Source: Hymenobacter sp. YIM 151858-1
GTDB lineage: Bacteria; Bacteroidota; Bacteroidia; Cytophagales; Hymenobacteraceae
DNA length: 64,000 nt
Assembly (NCBI RefSeq): GCF_025979705.1
Contig: NZ_CP110136.1
Span: 2,914,001 to 2,978,000, forward strand
Direction: 5' to 3'
In this document: piece by piece, positions 1 through 9,305 of the stretch
Layout of the letters: each line of letters starts with the position of its first letter
Numbering within the stretch: the first letter of the stretch is position 1
Notes under the pieces: generated by a model
The model's database searches: none
The model's input: the letters and a program-made list of their open reading frames with translations, nothing else
What the model was told of the DNA's origin: nothing
Made by a program: the position numbers and the translations under genes

Positions 1-1093
1 GGGCGCCGTGCGCGGCGGCGGTTTTGAGGTAGGTGTTGAGCGTGCCTTGCTTGATGCCGTACCGGTCGCCGAAGGTGCTGAAGCCAAGGCCGCGGAAGTG
101 CAGCTCGGAGTCGTCGAGGCCTTTTTCGTTGCGCGGAATGGGGCGCACCTCGTGCCCCAGGCGCCGCGAGCCTTCGAGCAGGGCCTGGTTCTGGCCGTTG
201 TGGCGCACGTAGTCGGTGTTCACGCTCAGGGCCGCGGCCACGGCATCGAGGCTGTGGCGGAACGAGGCCTGCAGAAAATGCGGGGCCTGATGCTCGCGCG
301 CCCACTCCTCCAGAATGTAGTCGGGCGTGCGGAACGAGCCCGCCCAGTTGACGGTGGTACCGCCGCCCAGGCACGAGCCGGCCAGCAAGGTTACGCCCCC
401 ATCGGTGGTGCTGAGGGTGCCGCGCGCGTCGTAGAGGTGGCCGATCATGTCGGCTTCGCGCTGCGTGAAGTCGCAGCCGTGGCAGTACGGGCCTTTGTCG
501 AGCACCAGCACATCGTGGCCGGCCGCGGCCAGCTCGCCGGCTACCACGCCGCCGCCCGCGCCGCTGCCAATCACCAGCACCTCGCAGGTGTAGGTAGCCT
601 CGGGGCCCGCGGGGTGCAGGGTTTGCAGCGGCCGGGGGGTGTCTACCAGTCCGTCGGAAAAAGCCAGCGGGCCGGGGTAGCCCAGCTCCTGCCAGTTGAA
701 GTTGGGTGCCTCGGGCGCCGAGCCGCCGTAGTACAGAAACATCACCAGCTTGCGCAGGGCCTGAAACCCTTGGCGCAGCGGCGGCAGCGGGCTTTGGCTC
801 CAGCACTGCAGCAGCTTTTCGCGCTGGGCGGCATCGAGCGCCAGAAAGGGCTTGAGCGGGCCGCCCCAGCTCAGGCCCAGCAGGCGGCTATCGAGCAGGC
901 CGAGCAATTGCCCGAACTGCTGCTGCGCGGCTTGCGGCTGCGCCTCGATGGCGGCCTGCAGCAGCTCCAGGCGCACGCCTTCGGCGCCGTGGTGCTGCCA
1001 AAATGCGGCGTGCTGGGTGTGGCCCGGCAGGCTCGGAATAAACGCATCGGCCAGCGCGGCCAGGGTGCGGCGTTGCTCAGCTGAGAAATCCAT
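1..1093 (-). CDS. GMC-family FAD oxidoreductase, cut by the left edge
   Basis: This minus-strand frame is open from an ATG at 1093 to base 1, so only about 364 N-terminal residues are present. Residues 1-165 form a helical, Gln/Leu-rich region like the N-terminal extension of long-chain alcohol oxidases and gluconate 2-dehydrogenase subunit 3. The FAD Rossmann motif GSGAGGG lies near residues 176-182, followed by the GMC signature region (GSCLGGGTTVNWAG) near residue 245. GMC enzymes oxidise alcohols or sugars using FAD; the substrate cannot be told here. The frame is intact, and the gene is divergent from the outer-membrane protein gene at 1448. The C-terminal substrate domain and catalytic His lie outside the window. 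Confidence 0.85.
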   Translation of the reverse strand, partial: MDFSAEQRRTLAALADAFIPSLPGHTQHAAFWQHHGAEGVRLELLQAAIEAQPQAAQQQFGQLLGLLDSRLLGLSWGGPLKPFLALDAAQREKLLQCWSQSPLPPLRQGFQALRKLVMFLYYGGSAPEAPNFNWQELGYPGPLAFSDGLVDTPRPLQTLHPAGPEATYTCEVLVIGSGAGGGVVAGELAAAGHDVLVLDKGPYCHGCDFTQREADMIGHLYDARGTLSTTDGGVTLLAGSCLGGGTTVNWAGSFRTPDYILEEWAREHQAPHFLQASFRHSLDAVAAALSVNTDYVRHNGQNQALLEGSRRLGHEVRPIPRNEKGLDDSELHFRGLGFSTFGDRYGIKQGTLNTYLKTAAAHGA

Positions 1094-1447
1094 GCAATGG
1101 GTGGGTTAGGCAGGCAAAACAGGCGCGCGCTGGGTTTCGGCCACAAGCGGCAGCACCGGGCGCGGGGCTTACTGCTAAATACAACTTTTTCGGCGGATAC
1201 TCGGCATGCCGAGCTTCCAAAATCGGCCACAGCTACCGGCCCTGGCCTCCGCCGGAATTGTTGGCGCGGGTTTGCAGCCAACCCAAGCCCAACCATACCT
1301 TTGGCGCGCCCTGGGCGGTGCGGGCAAAACCACGGTTGTACGCAGCTTTTCCCAAGTGGGTTGTACGGCCGCCGCTTGCCCGCTGGCAGCCAGCCACTTG
1401 CCTTCGCTTTTTCCTTGGCCTATCGGCTACACCTTTTACTGCAACCC
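1094..1447. other. Intergenic gap between divergent genes, no gene seen
   Basis: These 354 bases separate two divergent genes and presumably hold both promoters. A plus-strand frame is open through here but its translation is low-complexity Arg/Pro/Gly-rich with no family resemblance, so I treat it as read-through upstream of the real GTG start at 1448. No hairpin or RNA gene was recognised. Confidence 0.5.
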
Positions 1448-2947
1448 GTGACCCTACCTGCCCCTCGCCTGCTCGGCGGTGCGCTGCTGCTATTGCTCCC
1501 CGAGCTGGCAGCGGCGCAGTCGTCGTTCAACACCTCGCGCTCCAACTACAGCGGCCTGGGCGGCGCTGCCTGGAACCCCGCCACCCTGGCCGATAACCGC
1601 TACAAGTTTCAGCTGCGGCTGATTGGGGTGGATGTGCACGCCACCAACACAGCCTACCGCTACAGCGGCGGCTGGAATTTGCTGGTGCGCGACGTGCCCC
1701 TGGAGTTCAACAAGAGCACCCTGGAGGCGCGCCCCACCGATAAGCCCCAGCGGTTGAGCGTGGGCCTGAACATGCGCGGCCCGGGCCTGCTGCTGCGCCT
1801 GAACGAACGCAACTCGCTGGCCATCGGCAGCCGCGTGCGGGTGGCGTTGCAGGGCAACCATGTGTCGCCGGCGCTGCTGCAAAACGCCGTCGACGAATTC
1901 AAAACCAAAGCCCGCTTCGCCGACAACACCTTCAACCTGAATCTGAACGCCTTTGCCGAGTGGAACGCCTCGTACGCGCGGGTGGTGCTCGACGCGGGGC
2001 CGCACTTCCTGAAGGCGGGCATCACGGGCAAGCGCCTGCTGGGCGTGGCCTCGGCCTACCTGCAAAGCCGCGACCTCGACTACGAAGTGGTAACGCGCAC
2101 GGCCGCCACCGGCGACTCGACGCTGCGCGTGCACCACCTCGACGGCGCTTTCGGGTACTCCAACGCCGATGCTTTCCGGGATTTTGACCTGAGCACGGCC
2201 CGCCGCTGGCTTACGCCCAGCAATGCCCCCGGCAGCGGCTGGGGCGCCGACCTGGGCCTGGTGTACGAGTACCGCCCCGACGACCCCGCGCAGTATCGCT
2301 ACGTGGATAAGAAAGGCGTGACGCGCACCGACCACTCGCGCAGCAAGTACAAGTACCGCGTTTCGGTGGCCATTACCGATGTGGGCTCCATCCGCTACCG
2401 CAACGCCGTGGCTTACAACAATATCCGGGCCCGGAACCTGGGCGTAAGCGAAAGCGACATCGAGGGCATCAACGAAAACAACTTCGCGGAGCGGTTTGAG
2501 CGCGTGCTGCAAACCCGCCGCTACCAAAAAGAAACCAGCTTTAGCGCCGCCCTGCCCACCGCCCTGAACCTCGACGTGGACTACCGCGTGGCCCGGCGCC
2601 TGTACCTGAATGCGGCCCTCAGCCAGGGCCTGCGGGGCTCCTACGCGGCCGGCATGCGCCACTTTTCCTTTGCCTTGGTGGCCCCGCGCCTCGAAACGAA
2701 GTGGCTGGAAATAGCCACGCCGGTTTCGCTCATCAACAACTACCAAACGCTTACCTACGGCCTGAACCTGCGCCTGGGCCCGCTCAGCATAGGCTCGAAC
2801 GACCTGGGCGGGCTGCTCGGCGCCAAGCCCTACGGCACCAACGTGTACGTGGAGCTGTCGCTGCTTTCGCTCACCAACCAGCGCCCCAAAAACCCGAAAC
2901 CGAAGGCCGGCCGGCCGGTGCCTTCGGCGGCGCCGGCCTCCATTTAA
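1448..2947 (+). CDS. DUF5723-type outer-membrane protein
   Basis: The product is 499 residues from a GTG start. That start gives a clean signal peptide (a hydrophobic Leu-rich stretch ending LAAAQ), whereas the longer open frame upstream is not protein-like. The mature N-terminus (SSFNTSRSNYSGLGGAAWNP) and the following NRYKFQLRLIG stretch match the DUF5723 family of Bacteroidota. The rest alternates polar and aromatic residues as expected for an outer-membrane beta-barrel (many YRY, LNL and LRLG strands). Its function is unknown; transport or envelope structure are possible. It is transcribed alone and followed by two CCTAGG motifs in the short gap to the convergent aldehyde dehydrogenase. 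Confidence 0.8.
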   Translation: MTLPAPRLLGGALLLLLPELAAAQSSFNTSRSNYSGLGGAAWNPATLADNRYKFQLRLIGVDVHATNTAYRYSGGWNLLVRDVPLEFNKSTLEARPTDKPQRLSVGLNMRGPGLLLRLNERNSLAIGSRVRVALQGNHVSPALLQNAVDEFKTKARFADNTFNLNLNAFAEWNASYARVVLDAGPHFLKAGITGKRLLGVASAYLQSRDLDYEVVTRTAATGDSTLRVHHLDGAFGYSNADAFRDFDLSTARRWLTPSNAPGSGWGADLGLVYEYRPDDPAQYRYVDKKGVTRTDHSRSKYKYRVSVAITDVGSIRYRNAVAYNNIRARNLGVSESDIEGINENNFAERFERVLQTRRYQKETSFSAALPTALNLDVDYRVARRLYLNAALSQGLRGSYAAGMRHFSFALVAPRLETKWLEIATPVSLINNYQTLTYGLNLRLGPLSIGSNDLGGLLGAKPYGTNVYVELSLLSLTNQRPKNPKPKAGRPVPSAAPASI

Positions 2948-3026
2948 GGCTGCCGCCCTAGGTGCCCGCCCGGCGCCCCGCTGCCGCCCACCTAGGGCCG
3001 GCGGGGCGCCGCGGCGTTGCGGAGCG

Positions 3027-4478
3027 CTACAAAAACTTCAGCAGCCAGCCCACCATTTTGCGCACGCGCTCGGTGTAGGGCGGGTAAAACATTTTGATGC
3101 CGGTTTTGCCCACGCGCTGCTGCAGCACGGCTTTTTCGTTGGAGAAAGCCACGAAGCCGTAGTGCCCGTGGGCCCGCCCGATGCCGCTGTTGCCGAAGCC
3201 GCCGAAGGGCAGCTCGGGGTGCCCTAGGTGCACGATGGTATCGTTGACGCAGGCACCGCCGGCGGGCACGTGGCCGAGCAGGTAGCGCTGGTTTTCGGCG
3301 TTGCGCGTGAACACGTACAGGGCCAGCGGGTGCGGCCGGGCGTTGATGAAATCGACGGCCTCCATGAGGTTGCCGAAGGTTTGCACGGGCAGCAGCGGCC
3401 CGAAAATTTCCTCCTGCATCACGGCGCTGTCGGGCGGGGCGTTGAGCAGCACGGTGGGCTCGATAAAGCACTGCGCATGATCGACGCTGCCGCCCACGGC
3501 AATGGTGGCGCCGCGCTGCTGGGCGTCTTCGAGCAGGCGTGCCAGCCGCCCGAAGTGATGGCTGTTGACGATGCGCGCATACGACTCGGACTGGGCCACG
3601 CCGCGCCCCCCGGCGTCGTAGAAACGGTGGAGCACCTGCCGGATTTCCTCGATCAGCTGGTCTTTCACGCGCTCGTGCACCAGCAGGTAATCGGGCGCCA
3701 CGCAGGTTTGGCCGGCGTTGATGCACTTGCCCCACACGAGCTTTTCGGCGGCGTCGCGCAGGTCGGCGGTGTCGTCGATTACGGCCGGCGACTTGCCGCC
3801 CAGCTCCAGCGTAACGCTGGCAAGGTGCTCGGCGGCGGCCCGCATCACAATTTTGCCCACCTGCGGGCTCCCCGTGAAGAAGATATGATCGAAGGGCAGC
3901 TGCAGCAGGGCCGTGGCCACGTCTTTGTCGCCCTCCACCACGCTCACCTCGGCCGGGTCGAACACCTCCCGGGCCAGGCGCGCGATGAGCGCCGCCACGC
4001 CCGGCGTCATTTCCGAGGGCTTCACGATGCAGCAGTTGCCGGCCGCCAGCGCCGATACCAGCGGCCCGATGGCCAAATAGAAGGGGTAGTTCCAGGGGGC
4101 CATAATCAGGCACACGCCCTTGGGCTCGTACTGCACCCACGAGGTGGTGCCCAGCAAGGCCAGCGGCGTGCCCACGCGCCTAGGTCGCATCCACTGCTTG
4201 AGGTGCTTGATGGCGTGGCGAATTTCGGCCTGGGTGGCGTAAATCTCGGTTACGTCGGTTTCGGTAGCGGGCTTGCGGAAATCGTGGTACAGCGCGGCCC
4301 GAATGTCGTCGCGGTGCTGCGCAATCCAATCGTGCAGGCGCTGCAGGCGCCGGATGCGCTCGGCGGCTTCTTCGCGCCGCAGGGCCTCGCTGCGGCCTTT
4401 TTGCAAACGGAACAAGTGCTGCAGGGCAGCGGTATCGGGCGCCAGAGCGGCAGTGGCCGGAGCTACGGAAACGGACAT
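3027..4478 (-). CDS. Aldehyde dehydrogenase (NAD(P)+-dependent, class 3-like)
   Basis: The 483-residue protein is full length for the ALDH superfamily. The cofactor-binding segment APWNYPF is near residue 127, the catalytic base is Glu225 in LELGGKSP, and the nucleophile is Cys259 in NAGQTCVAPDY. The C-terminal EIFGPLLP and GGFGNSG motifs are present. The length, the PWNYPF motif and the C-terminus (PPYTERVRKMVGW) point to the class 3 / coniferyl or fatty-aldehyde branch, which oxidises medium- to long-chain or aromatic aldehydes to acids; the true substrate is unknown. The start ATG at 4478 is the first in frame. The gene stands alone between a convergent and a divergent neighbour. Confidence 0.92.
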   Translation of the reverse strand: MSVSVAPATAALAPDTAALQHLFRLQKGRSEALRREEAAERIRRLQRLHDWIAQHRDDIRAALYHDFRKPATETDVTEIYATQAEIRHAIKHLKQWMRPRRVGTPLALLGTTSWVQYEPKGVCLIMAPWNYPFYLAIGPLVSALAAGNCCIVKPSEMTPGVAALIARLAREVFDPAEVSVVEGDKDVATALLQLPFDHIFFTGSPQVGKIVMRAAAEHLASVTLELGGKSPAVIDDTADLRDAAEKLVWGKCINAGQTCVAPDYLLVHERVKDQLIEEIRQVLHRFYDAGGRGVAQSESYARIVNSHHFGRLARLLEDAQQRGATIAVGGSVDHAQCFIEPTVLLNAPPDSAVMQEEIFGPLLPVQTFGNLMEAVDFINARPHPLALYVFTRNAENQRYLLGHVPAGGACVNDTIVHLGHPELPFGGFGNSGIGRAHGHYGFVAFSNEKAVLQQRVGKTGIKMFYPPYTERVRKMVGWLLKFL

Positions 4479-4594
4479 ACGGGGAGGGGCGGCAATGAAG
4501 TGTAGGTAAGATAACGTGTGCCGGGCACTGCGGAGTTGCGCGGGCAGGGCACATCTAACTGGCAGCGGCTGGCGTATTCACGGTTCGCTACGCG

Positions 4595-4602
4595 TATCTT
4601 GG
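4595..4602 (+). promoter_or_regulatory. Putative -7 element (TATCTTGG) of the GNAT gene
   Basis: TATCTTGG resembles the Bacteroidota -7 consensus TAnnTTTG with one mismatch. It lies 30 bases before the ATG at 4632 and supports that start over the upstream in-frame ATG at 4518, which would lie upstream of the transcript. Confidence 0.45.
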
Positions 4603-4631
4603 GTAAGCAACCCGCCTTTCCCCGCTATGTT

Positions 4632-5168
4632 ATGGATACTACCCTGTTGCTGCAAGGCGAAATGGTAACGCTGCGGCCGCTTACGCCCGCCGACAAGGAG
4701 CTGTTTTACCAATGGGCCGTGCGCTCCGATGCTACGCCGTACATCTTCGGCGCCGATCAGGGCGCCCGCGTGCCCACCTGGGAGGAGCTGTTCGGCGACT
4801 ACCTGCCGCACTACTTCGACAGCTCGGCGCCCAACCTGGGGCAGTCGTTCGGCATCGAGGTAAACGGGCAGCCCATCGGCCAGATCAACTACGACGAAAT
4901 CGACCCGCTCGACAACTCCACCGAGCTCGATATCTGGATTGCCTCCAGCGCCGACACCGGCCGCGGCTACGGCACCGATGCCCTGAATACCCTGGCCGAA
5001 TACCTGTTCGAGAACCTAGGCGTGGAAGTGTGCACCATTGTGCCGGCCGCCTCCAATACCCGCGCCATCCGCACCTACGAAAAGGCGGGGTTCCGGCTGG
5101 CCCGCGAGGTGGTCCACAACCAGGTACGCTGGCTGCACATGGAGCGCAGGCGCGACGACATCACCTAG
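4632..5168 (+). CDS. GNAT-family N-acetyltransferase
   Basis: The 178-residue product starts MDTTLLLQGEMVTLRPLTP and has the GNAT fold: the beta1 LRPLTPADKELF opening, the acetyl-CoA loop GRGYGTDAL near residue 120, and the NTRAIRTYEKAGFR helix-strand typical of RimJ/RimL-like enzymes. It should transfer an acetyl group from acetyl-CoA to an amine; the acceptor is unknown. The TAG stop is supplied by an ACCTAGG motif at 5163-5169. It is single-gene and divergent from the aldehyde dehydrogenase. Confidence 0.85.
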   Translation: MDTTLLLQGEMVTLRPLTPADKELFYQWAVRSDATPYIFGADQGARVPTWEELFGDYLPHYFDSSAPNLGQSFGIEVNGQPIGQINYDEIDPLDNSTELDIWIASSADTGRGYGTDALNTLAEYLFENLGVEVCTIVPAASNTRAIRTYEKAGFRLAREVVHNQVRWLHMERRRDDIT

Positions 5169-5408
5169 GGGCGTTTGCCAAAGCCGTTAGCCGGGGCGTT
5201 GCGGATGCTAAAGTTGTAAACAAAGTTATCCACACTGTGTGCATTACTTTTACAATCAACTGACAGCAAGCGTTTTGAAAACTAAATATTTGGCCTCATT
5301 GGCAATGCACGCTGTTTGTCCACAGCCTGTAGGGGCTCCTTAGCCTGCCGATGCGGCTACCGACCTAGGCACCTGGCCCCACCAAAAAGCGGCGCCGTAG
5401 GCCCCAAA

Positions 5409-5444
5409 AAAACCGCCCCAGCCGTAGTCGGCCGGGGCGGTTTT
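5409..5444. terminator. Hairpin with A and T tracts
   Basis: An 11-base inverted repeat (AAAACCGCCCC / GGGGCGGTTTT) with a GC-rich loop is followed by T-rich sequence. It can act in either direction and lies 240 bases after the GNAT gene. Confidence 0.55.
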
Positions 5445-5520
5445 GCTTTTGTTGTTGAACGTCCTGCTGAGCGCAGTCGAACCGTAGGAAGGCGCTAGCC
5501 AAGCATCTCTACCGCTTCGC

Positions 5521-5695
5521 CCGAACGTCATGTCGAGCGCAGCCGAGACATCTCGCGTGCTGATGTCCGATACTAACCGCTCCCCTCTCTTTTGGAGAGG
5601 GGCTGGGGGTGAGGTCCAACGTGAGAAGGTCCTTCGCTTTGCTCAGGATTACAGTTACTATCCGACGAGATGTCTCGACTGCGCTCAGCAAGATG
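5521..5695. repeat. Composite inverted repeat, copy 1 of the GAGATGTCTCG family
   Basis: The 5169-5722 gap has no gene. This part is a long imperfect inverted repeat: left arm GTCATGTCGAGCGCAG with CGAGACATCTCG, centre CCCCTCTCTTTTGGAGAGGG, a GAAGGTCCTTCG segment, and right arm CGAGATGTCTCGACTGCG. The same modules in the same order recur at 22266-22515, and parts recur at 19026, 30000, 32170, 34757 and 36680. It looks like a dispersed intergenic, possibly non-autonomous mobile, repeat. Confidence 0.75.
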
Positions 5696-5722
5696 GGCTG
5701 TGTTGCGTATCAGCCCGCAGCC

Positions 5723-6586
5723 CTAGGTGTTCAGGATTTCACCGCCATTGGGGTGCAGGGCCTGGCCCGTGATGTACGAGGCGTCGTCGGAAGCCAGGAA
5801 CACGTAGCACGGGCCTACTTCCGAAGGCTGGCCGGGGCGTTTCATGGTGGTATCCTGCCCGAATTTGGCCACCTTTTCGGGCGGGAACGAGGCCGGGATA
5901 AGGGGCGTCCAGATGGGGCCGGGCGCTACCGAGTTCACCCGAATTTTCTTTTCGGCCAGCTGCTGCGCCATCGAACGCGTGAAGGCCGTGATGGCGCCTT
6001 TGGTGGAGGTGTAATCGACGAGCTGCTGGTTGCCGCGGTAGGCGTTGATGCTGGAGGTGTTGATGATGTTGTCGCCGGCCTGCATGTGCTTGAGGGCGGC
6101 GCGCGTAACGCGCACAAACGAGAAGAAGTTTACCTCGAAGGTGTCTTCCCACTGCTCGTCGTCCACCTCCGTCAGGTCTTCGCTAACGAACTGCTCGGCG
6201 GCGTTGTTGACGAGGATGTTCAGGCGGCCCAGCTCCTGCACCGTGCGCGCCACAATGTCCTGGCAGAACTGCCGGTCGCGCAAATCGCCGGGCAGCGTGA
6301 GGCACCGGCGGCCCTCCTGCTCTATCAGCTGACGGGTTTCGTGGGCGTCTTGTTCCTCGTCGGGCAGGTAGGTGATGGCCACATCGGCGCCCTCGCGGGC
6401 AAAATGCACCGCAATGGAGCGACCGATGCCCGAGTCGCCGCCCGTAATCAGGGCCACTTTGCCCTGCAGCTTGTCGCTGCCTTTGTAGCCCGCGCGGATG
6501 TACTCCGGTTTGGGCGTCATTTCCTGCTCGATGCCGGGCTGCTGCTCTTGCTTTTGCGGGGGCAGCTTCGTGGGTTTGTTTTCCAT
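5723..6586 (-). CDS. SDR-family oxidoreductase, general stress protein 39/YghA-like
   Basis: The 287-residue protein starts at the ATG at 6586 (MENKPTKLPPQKQ); a longer open frame upstream is Pro/Arg-rich and unlikely. It has a charged N-terminal tail, then a Rossmann dehydrogenase with TGGDSGIG (NAD(P) binding), NNAA, the catalytic Ser in NTSSINAY and YTSTK (Tyr and Lys). The tail plus SDR pattern matches the YghA / stress protein 39 group, which reduces or oxidises small carbonyl or sugar substrates. The TAG stop comes from a CCTAGGT motif. The exact substrate is unknown. Confidence 0.88.
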   Translation of the reverse strand: MENKPTKLPPQKQEQQPGIEQEMTPKPEYIRAGYKGSDKLQGKVALITGGDSGIGRSIAVHFAREGADVAITYLPDEEQDAHETRQLIEQEGRRCLTLPGDLRDRQFCQDIVARTVQELGRLNILVNNAAEQFVSEDLTEVDDEQWEDTFEVNFFSFVRVTRAALKHMQAGDNIINTSSINAYRGNQQLVDYTSTKGAITAFTRSMAQQLAEKKIRVNSVAPGPIWTPLIPASFPPEKVAKFGQDTTMKRPGQPSEVGPCYVFLASDDASYITGQALHPNGGEILNT

Positions 6587-6774
6587 AGCGCGTAGGGTGA
6601 ATAGCTGAGCCCCAACAAACGCGCCGGGCCGGGCAGGGTTATGGCCGAGCCGGCCAACCGGCCGCGGCCCTAGGTGCCCGGGCCCCATTGTCCGGGCGGC
6701 AGCCCTAGGCCCAACCGAACTTAACGCAACGGCCGGCTTGTTGGCTTGGCGGGCCACTTCTTCAGCGTATTCGC

Positions 6775-7938
6775 GTGCTTCGTCGACTTATTGGGCAGCA
6801 ATTGCCAACTGCTATTCTTCTGATCTTCAGTAACCGCCTTAGCCGGCGCGGCCGGTGGCTGGCGCTGCTGGCCGGTGTGCAGTTGCTCACGGCCAGCCAG
6901 GCGGGGCCCACGCCGGCCATTGCCCCGTTGGCGCTGCGCACCGAGTTGCTGCCGCTCGAGCCGGCGGGCTTTTACGTGGCGCGGGTAATCGATGAGCGCA
7001 AAGACCAAAAGGCCGTGGCGTACCTGCTGCCCGCTCCCGACAAGCCCGCGCAACCCGTCGATTTGCAGGGTGGCGGTGCGGCCGTGTTGCGGCGCTTTAT
7101 TCAGCAGGGCATTAAGCGCAACGCCGCGCTGCGGCCCGTAACGGTGCGGGTGCGCGAGTGCCGCATCAGCGAAACGCCCGTGAGCGGCACCAACTGGCTG
7201 ATCGACGGCAAAGTGGCCGTGCACCTGGCGTTTGAGTGGCAGCGCAACGGCAAAACCATTCCGCTCACGAGCTACCAGGGCGGGGCGCGCTACCGCCGCA
7301 CCACCAAGCAGCTCAGCATCATCGAGCCCACGTTGCGCCAAAGCCTCGCCGATGCCTTAGGCAACTTCAACAGCTGGATAGCCCAGGCCGCCCGCTACGA
7401 CGAAAAGCTGGCCACGGGCCTGCGCATCACCACCCTCGACCACACCCAAAACACCGACGCCGACACGCTGTTTTACGTTCCGGCCCAGCCGCTTACCTAC
7501 GCCGATTTTCGGGCCCAGCCCCGCACCCGCGGCGGGCAGTACGGCGGGGCCGTGTTCCCCAGCTTTTCGTACCAGGGCAGCGCCCGGCTCGAAGGCGGCC
7601 GGGTGCACCTCACCGTTACCACCAAGGTGTTTGTGGTGCGCAGCTCCTCGTGGCTGGCGCCCGAGCACCACGATGCCTACACCCTCAACCACGAGCAGCG
7701 GCACTTCGATCTGGTGAAGCTGGTGGCCGAACGCTTCAAGCGCAAGCTCAGCCCCGACAGCATGCACCTCGACAACTACAACGCGCGCATGCAGTTTCAG
7801 TACCTGCAATCGTGGTGGGAGATGAACCGCCTGCAAGAGCAGTACGACGGCGAAACCGGCGGCGGCCAGAACACGGCCGCCCAGCAGCGCTGGAACCAGC
7901 GCATCGATGCGGAGCTGCGGGCGTTTAAGGTGAAATAA
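6775..7938 (+). CDS. Secreted protein with an HExxH motif, possible DUF922-like Zn protease
   Basis: The product is up to 387 residues from a GTG start; the N-terminus is uncertain because no ATG is available. A signal-like segment (RRGRWLALLAGVQLLTASQA) ends near residue 43. Near the C-terminus residues 306-310 read HEQRH, inside LNHEQRHFDLVKL, which fits the HExxH zinc site of DUF922-type secreted peptidases, and the motif is preceded by HHDAYT as in that family. No third zinc ligand was assigned. It sits alone, with the MFS gene 58 bases downstream. The peptidase activity is an inference from one motif. Confidence 0.6.
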   Translation: MLRRLIGQQLPTAILLIFSNRLSRRGRWLALLAGVQLLTASQAGPTPAIAPLALRTELLPLEPAGFYVARVIDERKDQKAVAYLLPAPDKPAQPVDLQGGGAAVLRRFIQQGIKRNAALRPVTVRVRECRISETPVSGTNWLIDGKVAVHLAFEWQRNGKTIPLTSYQGGARYRRTTKQLSIIEPTLRQSLADALGNFNSWIAQAARYDEKLATGLRITTLDHTQNTDADTLFYVPAQPLTYADFRAQPRTRGGQYGGAVFPSFSYQGSARLEGGRVHLTVTTKVFVVRSSSWLAPEHHDAYTLNHEQRHFDLVKLVAERFKRKLSPDSMHLDNYNARMQFQYLQSWWEMNRLQEQYDGETGGGQNTAAQQRWNQRIDAELRAFKVK

Positions 7939-7996
7939 CGTGCCTGCGGCAGCGGCCAAGCGTTGCCGGGGCAGCACGCACCTAGGGTTTCAGCGC

Positions 7997-9187
7997 ATGG
8001 GCAACAACTCGGCCGAGGCCGGCGCCGCCACGCGGGCGCGGGTGGCCACCACCTTGTTTTTCCTGATTTCGGGGTTTGGTTTCGCCACCTGGGCCTCGCG
8101 CATCCCCACCATTCAGCACCGCCTGGGGCTGAACGAGGCCGAGCTGGGCTCGGTGCTGCTGGCCCTGCCCGCCGGGCTGATGCTGACGCTGCCCGTTACC
8201 GGCTTGCTGCTGCAGCGCTTCAGCAGCCGGCAAATTATGCTGGTGGGCGCGGTGCTGTTCAACGTAGCGCTGGCGCTGCTGGGCTTTGCCGCGCACACCT
8301 GGCAATTGGTGGTGCTGCTGTTTTGCTTTGGCTCGTCGCGCAACCTGCTCAATATCTCCGTCAATGCCCAATCGGTGGGCGTGCAGGCGCTGTACCCGCG
8401 CTCCATCATTGCCACGTTTCATGGCATGTGGAGCGTGGCGGGCTTTGCGGCGGCCGCCCTAGGTGCCTGGCTGCTGAGCAGCGGCGTGCCCACCGCCTAC
8501 CACTTTGCGGGCGTGGGCCTGGGCCTGACGGGGCTGGCCTTGGCGTTCTTCCCGGGCACGTTGCGCCTGCCGCCCGCGCAACAAGCCGCGGGCCGCTCGG
8601 GCTTTGTGCTGCCCGATAAAACCATGCTGCGCTTCGGGCTGATGGCGTTTACCGCCATGGCCTGCGAGGGCACCATGTACGACTGGAGCGCCATTTATTT
8701 CAGCAAAGCCGCCCACGCGCCGCCGCAGCTCGCCACCGTGGGGTATGCCGTGTACATGGTAGCCATGACGCTGGGCCGGTTCTCGGGCGACCACCTGATC
8801 AACCGTTTCGGCACGCGGCCCATGCTGCGCACCAGCGGCCTGCTGATGGCGAGCGGCCTGTTGCTGGCGGCGCTGTGGCCCGTGCCCGCGGTGGCCGGTG
8901 CAGGGTTTGCGCTGGTGGGTTTTGGGGTATCGTGCGTGGTGCCGCTGGTTTTTGGCCTGGCCGGGCGCTCGGCTACGCTTAGCAGCGGCTCGGCCATTGC
9001 GGCGGTGTCCACGGTCGGGTATTTCGGCTTTTTGGTGGTGCCGCCCGTGGTAGGCTTTGTGGCCGAAGCCGCCGGTTTGCGCTGGGCATTTGCCCTGATG
9101 GCCACCCTCGGCCTGGCGCTGGCGGGGCTGGTGTCGGTGGCGCCCGCCGCCGGGGCCCCACAAGCCCAACCCGCCCAGCCCACCTAG
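7997..9187 (+). CDS. MFS-family transporter
   Basis: The 396-residue protein has about twelve hydrophobic segments. The first, TLFFLISGFGFATWASRIP, is followed by IQHRLGLNEAELG, a pattern of the small YbjJ-like MFS carriers. The ATG at 7997 was chosen over the longer frame, whose extra residues are Arg/Cys-rich. A proton-coupled exporter or sugar/solute carrier is likely; the substrate is unknown. The stop TAG lies in ACCTAGG at 9182-9188, and a convergent terminator follows. Confidence 0.88.
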   Translation: MGNNSAEAGAATRARVATTLFFLISGFGFATWASRIPTIQHRLGLNEAELGSVLLALPAGLMLTLPVTGLLLQRFSSRQIMLVGAVLFNVALALLGFAAHTWQLVVLLFCFGSSRNLLNISVNAQSVGVQALYPRSIIATFHGMWSVAGFAAAALGAWLLSSGVPTAYHFAGVGLGLTGLALAFFPGTLRLPPAQQAAGRSGFVLPDKTMLRFGLMAFTAMACEGTMYDWSAIYFSKAAHAPPQLATVGYAVYMVAMTLGRFSGDHLINRFGTRPMLRTSGLLMASGLLLAALWPVPAVAGAGFALVGFGVSCVVPLVFGLAGRSATLSSGSAIAAVSTVGYFGFLVVPPVVGFVAEAAGLRWAFALMATLGLALAGLVSVAPAAGAPQAQPAQPT

Positions 9188-9233
9188 GGCCCCGGTCCGG
9201 GCGGCCGCGGGGGCCGCGGGGGCCGCGGCTAAA

Positions 9234-9272
9234 CACAACGCCCACCTCCGCGGGGCAGAGGTGGGCGTTGTG
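9234..9272. terminator. Shared terminator hairpin of two convergent genes
   Basis: A perfect 15-base inverted repeat (CACAACGCCCACCTC and its complement) with a 9-base loop lies between the MFS gene and the convergent lipoprotein gene. A CCTAGG motif follows at 9289. Confidence 0.7.
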
Positions 9273-9305
9273 CTGGGGGTGCTGCGCACCTAGGGCGCCA
9301 GAGGG

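Noticed and set aside
8-1084. 358-residue open frame on the plus strand
   Set aside because: It is antisense to the GMC oxidoreductase; the translation is Ala/Gly/Val-rich with no motif, while the minus frame has clear FAD and GMC signatures.
5521-5695. CRISPR array or tandem repeat
   Set aside because: Units are inverted, unequal in length and occur once per site; no regular repeat-spacer pattern exists anywhere in the window.
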